In this document: positions 16,006 through 25,179 of the stretch, in pieces
How positions within the stretch are numbered: the first letter of the stretch is position 1
Layout of the letters: each line of letters opens with the position of its first letter
Assembly (NCBI RefSeq): GCF_025452195.1
Contig: NZ_CP104969.1
Coordinates: forward strand, 266,001 to 330,000
Source of the DNA: Phyllobacterium zundukense
Lineage (GTDB): Bacteria; Pseudomonadota; Alphaproteobacteria; Rhizobiales; Rhizobiaceae
Length of the DNA stretch: 64,000 nucleotides
Reading direction: 5' to 3'
Notes under the pieces: model-generated
What the model was told of the DNA's origin: nothing
Database searches by the model: none
What the model saw: the letters and a program-made list of their open reading frames with translations, nothing else
Position numbers and translations under genes: made by a program

Positions 16006-17682
16006 CTATGCCTGTTCCCAGTACCAGGTCCCGACGTTCCAGGAGTCGATGCGATTGTTCACGTTTGGCGTGAAACCGGTCATGCCTTTCTTGCGGCCTC
16101 GGACCGTGGCGTACTGGAAGATCGGCAAGAGAGGCAGATCATTGCGAATGATCTCCTGGATCTTGAGGTAGGTCTTCTTGCGTTCTTCCGGCACGAAAAC
16201 CTGCCCGCCTTCACCCAGCAGCTTGTCGACTTCCGGACTGGCATATTGCGAGGTGTTCTGGCCTGCACCACCTTTGGCGTTGATGGATGTCGAAAGGAAA
16301 TAATCCGACGAATCGGGATCTGCCCCGGTAAGGAAATTAATGCCGACGACCACGGAATCGAACTTCGACTGCATCCAGTATTCGCCCCACATAACCGCCG
16401 GGGGAAGGTTGGAGATGGTCATCTCGACGCCAATATCCTTGAGGGATTGCTGCATGAACTGCTGCACCTGTTCACGGATATGATTACCGGCCGTGGTCGA
16501 ATTGGAAAACGATAGCCGGACTCCGTCCTTGGCACGGATACCGTCTTCGCCCGGTTTCCAGCCAGCATCGTCAAGTATCTTCTTGGCTTTCTCGATATCA
16601 AATTCATGCTTCGGCAGGTCCGGATTGAAGTAGACGGACTGCTGCGGCATGTAGGTCTCGGTCGGCGACGGCAAGCCATAATAAAGCGCATCGATGATCG
16701 TCGTCTTGTCCAGAGCGTAATAAAGTGCCTGGCGCACCGCGAGGTCCTTGAACTGCGGCTTCTCCATATTGAACGTGACTGACTCCACCGTGGCGCCTGG
16801 AACGACCTGAACCTCCTTGCCTTCCAGCGCCTTTGCCTCTTCGTAGTGGTCAGGCGTGATCCACTGCAAACCGGTCACATCGATATCGCCCGTCTTGAAC
16901 TGGGTGTAGAGGACAGTGAGATCCGGAATGTATTTGTATATGACCCGTTCGAGATAAGGACCATCGCCATAATAATCCGTGTTGGCAGCGAGCTCGATAT
17001 GATCGCCTGCGACGCGTTCGACCCATTTGAATGGTCCTGTCCCGACGGGTGCGTTGTTGAACGGTGCAGTATTTCTGTCTTTTTCCGGCTCCAGTATATG
17101 TTTGGGCACGATAAACGTCGCAGCGAGGATGGAAGCATAAGGCGCGTAAGGCTTTTCCATTCGCCAGGTGATTTCCGTTGGCGAAACAACCTTGATGTCA
17201 CGTACCTGGTCGTGTCCGGCGCGCCGCGCGCTACGGAAATCCTTGTCGACGACGAGGTCGAGTGTGAACTTCACATCGTCTGCGGTGAAGGGCTTGCCAT
17301 CATGCCACTTCACACCGTCGCGGAGTTTCACCTTCCAGTTGAGGCCGTCGGCGGAGATGCCGCCATTCTCGACTGTCGGAACTTCAACCGCCAGGGCGGG
17401 CGTGAACTTCCCTTCCGGGTCGACGTTGAAGAGCGGATCGAAGACGCTGAAATGGATACCCTCATCGACTTCGATATGCAGCATATGCGGATTGAAAACG
17501 GTAGGTTCCTGCGAGAAGCCGATGATCACCTGTCCCTTGGGCGCCGAGGGCGGAGCGGCATAGGCTTTATCTCTTCCAAGAATCCCCGGCATGACCAAGC
17601 CAGTTGCACCAACCATGCCCATCATGGCGAGTGCCTGACGCCGGTTGGGGTGGAGAATTGCATTTCGATGCTTATCAGACAT
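16006..17682 (-). CDS. ABC transporter substrate-binding protein, family 5 (peptide/opine type)
   Basis: A 558-residue extracytoplasmic binding protein. The N-terminus NRRQALAMMGMVGATGLVMPG, with a twin arginine followed by a hydrophobic stretch and a cleavage region AYAAPP, looks like a Tat-type signal. SBP_bac_5 features: LNWKVKLRDGVKWHDGKPFTADDV, the canonical pattern, and ALYYALDKTTIIDALYYGL. Members bind di/oligopeptides, opines, nickel or glycosides. Together with DppB/C-like permeases, the fused ATPase at 20535 and two DAO oxidoreductases, an opine- or amino-acid-derivative substrate is the best inference. GAAGGG stands before ATG 17682. Confidence 0.9.
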   Translation of the reverse strand: MSDKHRNAILHPNRRQALAMMGMVGATGLVMPGILGRDKAYAAPPSAPKGQVIIGFSQEPTVFNPHMLHIEVDEGIHFSVFDPLFNVDPEGKFTPALAVEVPTVENGGISADGLNWKVKLRDGVKWHDGKPFTADDVKFTLDLVVDKDFRSARRAGHDQVRDIKVVSPTEITWRMEKPYAPYASILAATFIVPKHILEPEKDRNTAPFNNAPVGTGPFKWVERVAGDHIELAANTDYYGDGPYLERVIYKYIPDLTVLYTQFKTGDIDVTGLQWITPDHYEEAKALEGKEVQVVPGATVESVTFNMEKPQFKDLAVRQALYYALDKTTIIDALYYGLPSPTETYMPQQSVYFNPDLPKHEFDIEKAKKILDDAGWKPGEDGIRAKDGVRLSFSNSTTAGNHIREQVQQFMQQSLKDIGVEMTISNLPPAVMWGEYWMQSKFDSVVVGINFLTGADPDSSDYFLSTSINAKGGAGQNTSQYASPEVDKLLGEGGQVFVPEERKKTYLKIQEIIRNDLPLLPIFQYATVRGRKKGMTGFTPNVNNRIDSWNVGTWYWEQA

Positions 17683-17762
17683 TGTCGTTTCCCTTCTTTA
17701 TTGGTTTGTGTTCAATGTTCCAGTTTGCATTCTATCTGCCAGTCGGCAGAGCATTCTCGACA

Positions 17763-17786
17763 CGGCGTGGCTCCTCAACCACGCCG
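17763..17786 (-). promoter_or_regulatory. Intercistronic hairpin between oxidoreductase and binding-protein genes
   Basis: CGGCGTGG (17763-17770) pairs with CCACGCCG (17779-17786) over an 8-nt loop, 3 bp after the oxidoreductase stop. There is no T-run on the minus strand, so I read it as an RNA-processing or stability element within the operon. Confidence 0.5.
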
Positions 17787-17789
17787 ATC

Positions 17790-19121
17790 TTAGAAACCGC
17801 TGAGTGGCTGCACCTTCGACCCATCGCTGAAGCGGGAAAAACGGAAGTCCGTGGGATCGACGACCGGCGTGCGGCCAGTGACGATATCGGCCATCAGTCG
17901 ACCTGCCGCCGGACCAATGCCAAAACCATGGCCCGAAAACCCGGTGGCTATGTGAAAGCCGGGGATCTCATCTACTGCGGAAATCACAGGAATTGCATCC
18001 GGCGTCACGTCGATGTAGCCCGCCCAACGCTGAGCAATCTCCGCCTTGTTGAAGACCGGGAAGGCGGCTTTCAGATTGTTGAAAGCCTTGTTCGACATGT
18101 CCAATGAAGGCTTCGGATCCAGGACGCGATTATATTCGAAAGGGCTGGCCTCATCCATCTTCCAGCGCGTCGGGAGCCGCGCCTCGTCGAAGAAACGGCC
18201 ACCGAAGCGAAACGACAACGATCCCCATTCCATCTTCAGCGCCGGAAGGAATTTGAATGCATAGCGAAAAGATTTCGGCACGATGTCGACAATGTTTTCG
18301 TGGCCGGAGGCAATCGTATAACCGCCATCCTGACGTTTGCGTAGGGCAAAATACTTGGACCAAAGCGCGGATTCCGGCCCGCCTTCCAGCGGCTTCGTGC
18401 GCATGACGGTATTCATCACCTTCAGCTGCGGCAGGTCGATCCCGTAAAGCCCGCAGAAGAGATTGGACCAGGCGCCGCCGGCAAGCACGACAGCATCGCA
18501 GGCGATGCGTCCGCGCTCGGTGACAACACCCGAAACCTTGCCGCCGGTCGTCTCGATGCCGCGCACGGCACACTCCGTAAGGATTGCCGCGCCTTTGTCG
18601 CGCGCGGCTTCAGCAACTGCGGGTGCGGCCTTTTGCGGTTCGGCGCGACCATCGGCGGGCGTATAGAGAGCGCCCTTGAGTTTCATGCTGCCGCCCGGCA
18701 AAAGGTCTTCGAGTTCCTTGCCGCTCACCATTCGGCTCGGCAGCTGATAGCCCTCGAGATTGTGGCCCCATCGCTCGTGCTCCTCATAGGACTTGTCGTC
18801 CGGGCAGGCGAATATGATGCCGGCGCGTTTATAGCCTGTGTCACGGCCGAGCCTTTTGTCGAAGCCTGACCAGATGCGCAGCGCCTCGGCCATCAGCGGT
18901 ACTTCGCGCGGGTCACGGCGGGAGATACGCACCCAGCCCCAGTTGCGGCTCGACTGTTCCTGACCGATGCCGCCTTTTTCGCACAAAGCAACCTTGTGAC
19001 CGCGCTCGGCAAGTTCCAGCGCCGTTGACGTTCCGATAATGCCGCCGCCGATAACAACCACATCGACTTTTTCGGGCAGGTTTTCATCGCCGTGCACGCT
19101 CACGACATAGGGACCGGGCAT
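17790..19121 (-). CDS. DAO-type FAD-dependent oxidoreductase
   Basis: A 443-residue flavoprotein distinct from the one at 12752. The FAD-binding motif VVVIGGGIIGTSTALELAERG is at ~20-40, followed by EKGGIGQEQSSRNWGWVR, typical of D-amino-acid dehydrogenase (DadA)/glycine-oxidase relatives; the C-terminal ATGFSGHGFGIGPAAGRLMAD completes the FAD site. It would oxidise an amino or imino acid to a keto or imino product, passing electrons to oxygen or quinone. The ATG directly follows the TAA of the SDR gene (TAA-ATG), so the two are co-translated. Confidence 0.87.
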   Translation of the reverse strand: MPGPYVVSVHGDENLPEKVDVVVIGGGIIGTSTALELAERGHKVALCEKGGIGQEQSSRNWGWVRISRRDPREVPLMAEALRIWSGFDKRLGRDTGYKRAGIIFACPDDKSYEEHERWGHNLEGYQLPSRMVSGKELEDLLPGGSMKLKGALYTPADGRAEPQKAAPAVAEAARDKGAAILTECAVRGIETTGGKVSGVVTERGRIACDAVVLAGGAWSNLFCGLYGIDLPQLKVMNTVMRTKPLEGGPESALWSKYFALRKRQDGGYTIASGHENIVDIVPKSFRYAFKFLPALKMEWGSLSFRFGGRFFDEARLPTRWKMDEASPFEYNRVLDPKPSLDMSNKAFNNLKAAFPVFNKAEIAQRWAGYIDVTPDAIPVISAVDEIPGFHIATGFSGHGFGIGPAAGRLMADIVTGRTPVVDPTDFRFSRFSDGSKVQPLSGF

Positions 19122-19820
19122 TTAATAGGATTCCTCTAACTGGCAGTTGATGGTAAATTCGGCGACGCTCGCCTCATTTGGAAGATCGAGCAGCATTGCC
19201 GTGATCCGGGCGATGTCGCCGGGATCGGTCAGCAGATTGTCAGCACGGTTGGTCAGAGCTCGCGCCATGTCGGTTGCGACAAATCCAGGACAAAGAGCGG
19301 TTGCGCGTATACCGAGGTCCCAACCCGTATGGCGAATGCCATGAGCCAGGGCCACCGCGGCAAACTTGGAGATTGAATAGAGGCTGGCGGTCGAAGATTT
19401 CACACGCTTGCCGGAGAGCGAGCCAAGAATGATAACGCGTCCTCGCCCGCTTTTGCCAAGCGCGTCCCAAGCCGCCGCTGCGAGCCGGCGCGGCGCCTTC
19501 ACATTGATCGCAAGCATGGCATCGAGATCAGCATCATCTGCCTCAATCACGTTCTTCGGAATCATGATGCCGGCATTCGCGATGATCGCGTCGATCCGGC
19601 CGAACCTCGCTAGTGCTTGCTCGGTCCATGCGGCTTCTGCCAATGGATCGCTTGCATCGTAGGCAACGACCTGGACACGATCCGAGTCAGCCCAGTCAGG
19701 CAATTGCGGGCTGCGCATGCCCAGTGACAACCGCCATCCTGCAGCACCTAGAAAGCGCGCAATCGCCTCCCCTATCCCTCTGTTTGCCCCCGAAATCAGG
19801 CCGACGCGTTCTTCCGTCAT
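19122..19820 (-). CDS. SDR family NAD(P)-dependent oxidoreductase
   Basis: A 232-residue classical SDR: cofactor loop GLISGANRGIGEAIA (8-22), IIANAGIM (~84-91), catalytic Ser in ILGSLSGK and catalytic YSISK. It lacks recognisable substrate marks. It lies between the MarR gene (1-bp gap) and the DAO gene (no gap), so it belongs to the ABC/oxidoreductase operon and likely reduces or oxidises an intermediate of that pathway. Confidence 0.88.
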   Translation of the reverse strand: MTEERVGLISGANRGIGEAIARFLGAAGWRLSLGMRSPQLPDWADSDRVQVVAYDASDPLAEAAWTEQALARFGRIDAIIANAGIMIPKNVIEADDADLDAMLAINVKAPRRLAAAAWDALGKSGRGRVIILGSLSGKRVKSSTASLYSISKFAAVALAHGIRHTGWDLGIRATALCPGFVATDMARALTNRADNLLTDPGDIARITAMLLDLPNEASVAEFTINCQLEESY

Positions 19821-19821
19821 A

Positions 19822-20313
19822 TCACCGTTTCTCCCCAGTCATGCCGACCATCTTCCGGTACGCCCGGCGCAAGATATCCATCACCTGCGCCTGCTCTTCT
19901 TCCGCAATGAACGAGAAAAAATCTTTTGACTGCTTCGTGACAATTGGCCGGATCTTGGCCGCAAGCTCAGCACCTTTCTGAGTGACGTAGAGCTCCTGCG
20001 CGCGCCGTTCACTGGCAGAGGTTTGCCGTCTGAGAAGATCATGTTCAATCATCTGCTCTATGAGGCGACCCATCGCCGAGCGGTCTTTCATAATGATCTG
20101 GGCGATAACCGACGGGCGGATTCCAGGGTGACTGTCCACAAGCAGCAGCGTTGTAATCTTGCCGGTTCCGCGCGCCACTTCGTATCCATCGAGACGAGCA
20201 TCAAGATCGCGGGAAACCGCAATGTTCATGGTGCGGATGTAGAAGCTCAACGTATCTTCGAGCACGTCGAGATCGACATGTTCAATGGTGGTTGGCTTCG
20301 ATATCTTCGGCAT
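19822..20313 (-). CDS. MarR family transcriptional regulator
   Basis: A 163-residue winged-helix regulator. The recognition region is ITTLLLVDSHPGIRPSVIAQIIMKDRSAMGRLIEQMIEHDLL, with the wing RRQTSASERRAQELYVTQKG; helices at both ends form the dimer. Start chosen at ATG 20313, with GGAAGGA about 12 nt upstream; an ATG at 20349 is in frame but lacks a site. It heads the minus-strand operon SDR-DAO-SBP-permeases-DAO and probably controls it in response to the substrate. No perfect palindrome was found in the 169 bp upstream. Confidence 0.85.
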   Translation of the reverse strand: MPKISKPTTIEHVDLDVLEDTLSFYIRTMNIAVSRDLDARLDGYEVARGTGKITTLLLVDSHPGIRPSVIAQIIMKDRSAMGRLIEQMIEHDLLRRQTSASERRAQELYVTQKGAELAAKIRPIVTKQSKDFFSFIAEEEQAQVMDILRRAYRKMVGMTGEKR

Positions 20314-20482
20314 TCGGCGCAAATTCCTTCCGCTCCCGACATGATGCATTGCATTGCATCCGGGATTCCAAGGCTTCTGAATTTGTTATGCAGCTTTCAA
20401 TTATGCATGCTTCGGCAAATAGTGGACAAATGCAACTATTTTTTTATGTGAGGTTGCAGGAATACCAAGCAAACAAAGAAAT

Positions 20483-20508
20483 TGCCCGTTTGGCGAGCCA
20501 AACGGGCA
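20483..20508 (-). terminator. Rho-independent terminator of the fused ABC ATPase gene
   Basis: A perfect 11-bp stem (20483-20493 with 20498-20508) and CGAG loop lie 27 bp after the ATPase stop; on the minus strand the stem is followed by AATTTCTTTG. It separates the ATPase transcript from the MarR-led operon. Confidence 0.85.
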
Positions 20509-20534
20509 TCGAAAAAGCACCCCCAGCCCAAAAA

Positions 20535-22184
20535 TCAGGCAGCAGGTTCCCACTGGCTGCCTGGAATTGCCGAGACCAGCCGTTGAGTATACGCGTGCGC
20601 CGGACTGCGGAAGATTTGCGAGGGCGGTCCGAATTCTACGATCTCGCCGCGATACATGACTGCGATGTCGTCGCAGATCTGGCTGGCAACCCGCAGATCA
20701 TGGGTGATGAATATCATCGCCACGTGCAGGAGTTTTTGAATTTTCGTCAGCAGTTCCAGAATTTGCGCCTGAATGGAAACATCGAGCGCCGACACTGCCT
20801 CATCAGCGACCAGAAGCACTGGATCGAACATCAGCGCGCGGGCAATGCCGATGCGTTGTCTCTGCCCGCCTGAAAACTCATGCGGGTAGCGATCGTAAGC
20901 GCCCTCATCCAGGCCAACAAGGTCAAGGAGCCGCACCGCCTTCGCTCTTGCATCTGCGGCGCCAACACCGTGCGCCATTGGTCCGACGACCAATATTTGT
21001 CCAATGGTGTGGCGGGGATTGAGTGACGCAAAGGGGTCCTGGAATATCATCTGGATATAGGGGCGCATCGATCGGAATTCCTTGGCGTCCAGCGGGGCGA
21101 TGTCCCGACCATTGAACAGTATCTTGCCGCCATCGGCTTCCATCAGCTTGAGCAGTACTCGCCCAAGAGAGGATTTTCCAGAACCGGACTCTCCGACGAC
21201 GCCGAGCGTGCGGCCCTTGCGGATCGTGAAACTCACATCGTTGACTGCGTGCACCCTGCGGCCCTTCGTAAAGAAGCTTCCGCCGCTCGTGTATACTTTG
21301 TTGAGTTTTTGCACGTCGAGCACGACCGGGGTCTCTGCATCACTCGCCCTGTCCTTGTCGCGCATGCGCGGCACGGCTGCTGTAAGCCGCTGCGTATAGG
21401 GATGCGATGGATGGTTGAGTACGTCGTCGGCTTTGCCCTGCTCGACTATCTTGCCCTTTTCCATGACGACGACGCGATCGGCAATCTCGGCCACGACACC
21501 GAAGTCGTGCGTGATGAACATGACGCTCATATGCTTGTCGCGCTGGATCTTGCGGATCAATTCCAGAATCTGCGCCTGCGTTGTCACATCGAGTGCCGTC
21601 GTCGGTTCATCGGCAATCAGCACGTCCGGACCGAGAGCCAGGGCGATCGCGATCATGACACGCTGTCGCTGTCCACCAGACAGCCGAAAAGGATATTGGT
21701 GCTGCATAAGCAGCGGGTCTGGCAGGCCTACCTCATCAAGCAGATCGAGCACGGCCTTTGCTCGCGTTTCGGGAGTGCCGACATTGTGCACCTCCATGAC
21801 CTCGGCGATCTGCGCGCCGACCGTCATCAAGGGATTGAGCGCAGAGAGAGGATCCTGGAAGATGATCGAAACAGCACGCCCGCGCAGCCCGCGCACATAT
21901 TCGTCCTTGGCCACGAGGATATTGACGCCTTTGAAGCGGATCGCGCCTTTGCTGGCTCGGATGGATGATGGTAGCAGGCCCATGATTGCGTTTGCGGTGA
22001 CGGACTTTCCCGATCCAGACTCGCCGATGATGCAAAGAATTTCACCAGGGCGCAGCTCAAAAGAAATATCTTCCACTGCGTAGCGCCGCTCCATGCCCAG
22101 CGGCAGGTCCACCGTCAGATTTTCAACCGAGAGAATTGCATCTCCATTGGCTATTGTGCTTCCTTTTTCAACTGCGCTTGTCAT
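20535..22184 (-). CDS. Dual ATPase of a peptide/opine-type ABC transporter (DppD-DppF fusion)
   Basis: A 549-residue protein with two complete ABC cassettes: Walker A GESGSGKSV (first) and GESGSGKSS (second), signatures LSGGQRQRV and FSGGQRQRI, Walker B LIADEPTTALD and LVADEAVSALD, and an H-loop in each (FITHDFGV, FITHDLRV). Each half carries the peptide-transporter C-terminal HPYTQRL or HAYTQRL element. Note DEA, not DEP, after the second Walker B, common in DppF halves. It should energise the permeases at 14088-15936, but is separated from them by five genes and its own terminator, so its supply is set independently. Confidence 0.92.
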   Translation of the reverse strand: MTSAVEKGSTIANGDAILSVENLTVDLPLGMERRYAVEDISFELRPGEILCIIGESGSGKSVTANAIMGLLPSSIRASKGAIRFKGVNILVAKDEYVRGLRGRAVSIIFQDPLSALNPLMTVGAQIAEVMEVHNVGTPETRAKAVLDLLDEVGLPDPLLMQHQYPFRLSGGQRQRVMIAIALALGPDVLIADEPTTALDVTTQAQILELIRKIQRDKHMSVMFITHDFGVVAEIADRVVVMEKGKIVEQGKADDVLNHPSHPYTQRLTAAVPRMRDKDRASDAETPVVLDVQKLNKVYTSGGSFFTKGRRVHAVNDVSFTIRKGRTLGVVGESGSGKSSLGRVLLKLMEADGGKILFNGRDIAPLDAKEFRSMRPYIQMIFQDPFASLNPRHTIGQILVVGPMAHGVGAADARAKAVRLLDLVGLDEGAYDRYPHEFSGGQRQRIGIARALMFDPVLLVADEAVSALDVSIQAQILELLTKIQKLLHVAMIFITHDLRVASQICDDIAVMYRGEIVEFGPPSQIFRSPAHAYTQRLVSAIPGSQWEPAA

Positions 22185-22457
22185 AACACCAGCGATCCTT
22201 CCGGCTTTGAAACATCAATTCAGTCATCTTTCCATTCGATGTCTGCAATGACAAGCAAGCAATTTCGATGCCAGCTCAACTTGAGACACTTGCCTTAAGC
22301 GACGGATCGCGAATATCCGAATATTGGTGGGTACATCTTTTTACTGGCTGTAACATTGGAGCTGAAGCCGATAATTGCCTCCAATGACGAACACTTCGGG
22401 CCGTATTCCTGCGAACACATTAACTGTATTTTTCTGCTTTTCATGCTAGCTTCAGGC

Positions 22458-24980
22458 ATGACAGACGTTCGGAATATGCGCCTGCACTCAAGACCTTCCC
22501 TGACGCCCGCCGATGCCGAGGCCAACCGGTGGAGCTTCGCGCTTGAATCCGCCGGCCTCGGTGTTTGGGATTCCAATCTTGTCACCGGACAGTGCTATTA
22601 TTCAGCTACGTGGAAGAAAATGCTGGGCTACCGCGAAGATGAGCTCGGCGATAGCAGCGATCTTTGGCTGACACTCATACATCCTGATGACAAGCAGCGT
22701 GCCATCGAAAGTGGCGAACGGCATATCTCGGGTGAGACGTCGCAGATCGAGACCGAGTTCAGACTGCGCCACAAGGATGGTCACTGGGTGTGGGTTCTCG
22801 ACCGAGGACGTGTTGTCGAATGGGACAAGAATGGCCGCCCATCGAGGATGATCGGTGTCCAGACGGACATCACCGATCAGAAGAATGCCGAACTGGAACT
22901 GACCCTGCTGAACGAGCGCATTCAACTCGCACTCGACGCCGGCCAGGTCGGGTTATGGCATTTCAACAGCGAGACCGAGATCGTATTGTGGGATCGCCGC
23001 ATGCGCGAGATCTTCGGTATAGGCCCGGGCCCTGATGAAGTACCCCGCGCCACGTGGCACAATCTTTTGCATCCGGACGACGCAGCCAGAGCCGAGCGTG
23101 AGATAGAATCCACGTTTGAGACCGGCGAGCCCATGAAGACGAGCTACCGGATCATCAAGCCTGATGGTGAAATCCGCCATGTGTTCGCCCTGGCGCGACG
23201 CGTCCGTTACGAAACGATGCCTGACATGTTGATGGGTAGCATCTGGGATATAACGGAAGAGGTGCTGAACGCGGAGGCGCTAGCCCGCGAAAAGGACCTC
23301 TATCGCATTACACTTCAGTCCATTGGTGACGCGGTTCTTACTACTGATGTCGAAAACTATATTACGTTTGCCAATCCCGCCGCGGAACGATTACTGTTGC
23401 TTAATGCCCAGGAACTCATCGGTTCACGGTTGGAGGATGTGCTCAATCTCATCGACGAAGGAACGGGCACGACCCTTGTCTCTACGACCAGCCGCGCAAT
23501 GCAGATCGGCCAGACCGTGGAAAGCGCTGAAAATGTTCTCTTTGTCCGGTCGGATGGAGGACGGCGTTCTCTGAGGGATATCGCCTCCCCGCTTTTTGAT
23601 CTGACAGGCGCGATAACCGGATCGGTGCTCGTGATCCAGGATGTCACGAGCGCTCGAAACCTGCAAAGAGAGCTTTCCCACGCGGCAACCCATGATGCTT
23701 TGACGGGGCTTTTGAACCGCACGGCATTCGAATCGGCGGTATCGGCATTGATCGAAAAAAGCGGCAATGGGGCTCCATATGCATTGCTTTATATAGACCT
23801 GGACCGCTTCAAGATGGTCAATGACACGCTTGGTCATGCGGCCGGCGATGCTTTGCTCAAAATGGCAACATCGAGCATGAACAATGCTTTGCCCGACTCC
23901 GCTATCATAGGACGGCTGGGAGGCGACGAATTCGCGGTTCTCCTTCCGATCAGCAGATTTGAGGAGGCAGAAGAGGCCGCCGAGCGCTTGATAAGCGAGA
24001 TCAGAACCATCCGGCTGCCTTGGGACGGGAAAATCCAGAACATTGGGGCCAGCATTGGAATAGCGGCACTCGATGAACCGGGCGTCACCCTCGCCGAGGC
24101 GATCGCCCGCGCCGATGCGGCCTGTTATGCGGCCAAGGCCGAAGGCCGCAATCGCAGCGCCATCTACAACATCGACACTGGGGCGGCGCGCCAGAATCTC
24201 GCAAGTATTCAGGCTGCTTCTGGAATTCTGGAGGCGTTGTCCGAAGGAAGACTACAAGTTTACGGCCAGGAGATCAGAGCAATTTCGAATACAGACGATC
24301 ACAGCATCTGTATCGAGATACTATCGAGGATGACCGGAGCAAACGGAGAAATTATCGCACCCGCCGAGTTTATCCCCGCTGCAGAACGCTTCGGCCTCAT
24401 GGGAATAGTCGATCGCTGGATTATCCAGCACACGCTCGAGACCTATGGCCCGAAATTGATGCAGATGAAGAACGTTTCGCTCGCAATAAATCTGTCGGCG
24501 AATACAATAAGCGATCCCACACTCTGGCCATTTCTAAAGTCGACGATTGAAAAAACCAAAGTTTCTCCGTCTCGCTTGATATTCGAGATTACGGAAACGA
24601 CGGCCGTCAATAATTACGAGGCAGCAGAACACTTCGTTACAGAAGCTCGCGCAGCCGGATGCCGTATAAGTCTCGACGATTTTGGCACCGGCCTCAGTTC
24701 GTTCGGATACTTACATCATTTCAAGGTGGACAGTATCAAGATAGACGGGGCATTTATCGAGAAATTGTCCAAAAGCCGGCTCGATCAAGCGGTCGTTGCT
24801 TCCATCAACGGTATCGCGCGCGAACTTGGTGTCGATGTTATTGCCGAACATATCGAGGATATGCAGGCGGTCGACATCCTTAAATCGCTTGGTATCGGCT
24901 ATGGTCAAGGCTTTCTGTTTCATCGTCCTCAACCGCTTCAAGCCCTGTTACAGAGTTTGGAAAAGATGGAAGTCCGATAG
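22458..24980 (+). CDS. PAS-PAS-PAS-GGDEF-EAL cyclic-di-GMP turnover protein
   Basis: An 840-residue cytoplasmic signalling protein without membrane helices. Three PAS/PAC modules come first (residues ~15-130, ~140-260, ~270-400; PAC cores such as FRLRHKDGHWVWVLDRGRVV). GGDEF is intact at 488-492, preceded by the YIDLDRFKMVND signature, so diguanylate cyclase activity is expected. The EAL domain starts at 620 as EIL in place of EAL but keeps NLS, the ITE glutamate, DDFG (D740-D741), SIKIDG and GYGQGF, so phosphodiesterase activity is plausible. Starts at TTG 22356 and ATG 22443 are also in frame; none has a good ribosome site, so the start is unsure. Inferred to switch motile or sessile state. 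Confidence 0.9.
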   Translation: MTDVRNMRLHSRPSLTPADAEANRWSFALESAGLGVWDSNLVTGQCYYSATWKKMLGYREDELGDSSDLWLTLIHPDDKQRAIESGERHISGETSQIETEFRLRHKDGHWVWVLDRGRVVEWDKNGRPSRMIGVQTDITDQKNAELELTLLNERIQLALDAGQVGLWHFNSETEIVLWDRRMREIFGIGPGPDEVPRATWHNLLHPDDAARAEREIESTFETGEPMKTSYRIIKPDGEIRHVFALARRVRYETMPDMLMGSIWDITEEVLNAEALAREKDLYRITLQSIGDAVLTTDVENYITFANPAAERLLLLNAQELIGSRLEDVLNLIDEGTGTTLVSTTSRAMQIGQTVESAENVLFVRSDGGRRSLRDIASPLFDLTGAITGSVLVIQDVTSARNLQRELSHAATHDALTGLLNRTAFESAVSALIEKSGNGAPYALLYIDLDRFKMVNDTLGHAAGDALLKMATSSMNNALPDSAIIGRLGGDEFAVLLPISRFEEAEEAAERLISEIRTIRLPWDGKIQNIGASIGIAALDEPGVTLAEAIARADAACYAAKAEGRNRSAIYNIDTGAARQNLASIQAASGILEALSEGRLQVYGQEIRAISNTDDHSICIEILSRMTGANGEIIAPAEFIPAAERFGLMGIVDRWIIQHTLETYGPKLMQMKNVSLAINLSANTISDPTLWPFLKSTIEKTKVSPSRLIFEITETTAVNNYEAAEHFVTEARAAGCRISLDDFGTGLSSFGYLHHFKVDSIKIDGAFIEKLSKSRLDQAVVASINGIARELGVDVIAEHIEDMQAVDILKSLGIGYGQGFLFHRPQPLQALLQSLEKMEVR

Positions 24981-25179
24981 CTCGACCAACTAAAACAACC
25001 ACCTACACGTAATTTTCAATCTACAGTAGATAAAACCATCCCGGAATCGACAGCTCTTGTGTAGGAATCGAAGGTTCTTGCGCCCAGGTCTGCCGCTTTT
25101 CGTCCAAAACTCTTCCGCAATGACAATTTAGCTTTCCCGTTTTTTCTGCTACGCGGATACGTGGGGAGGAAAATCGGCA

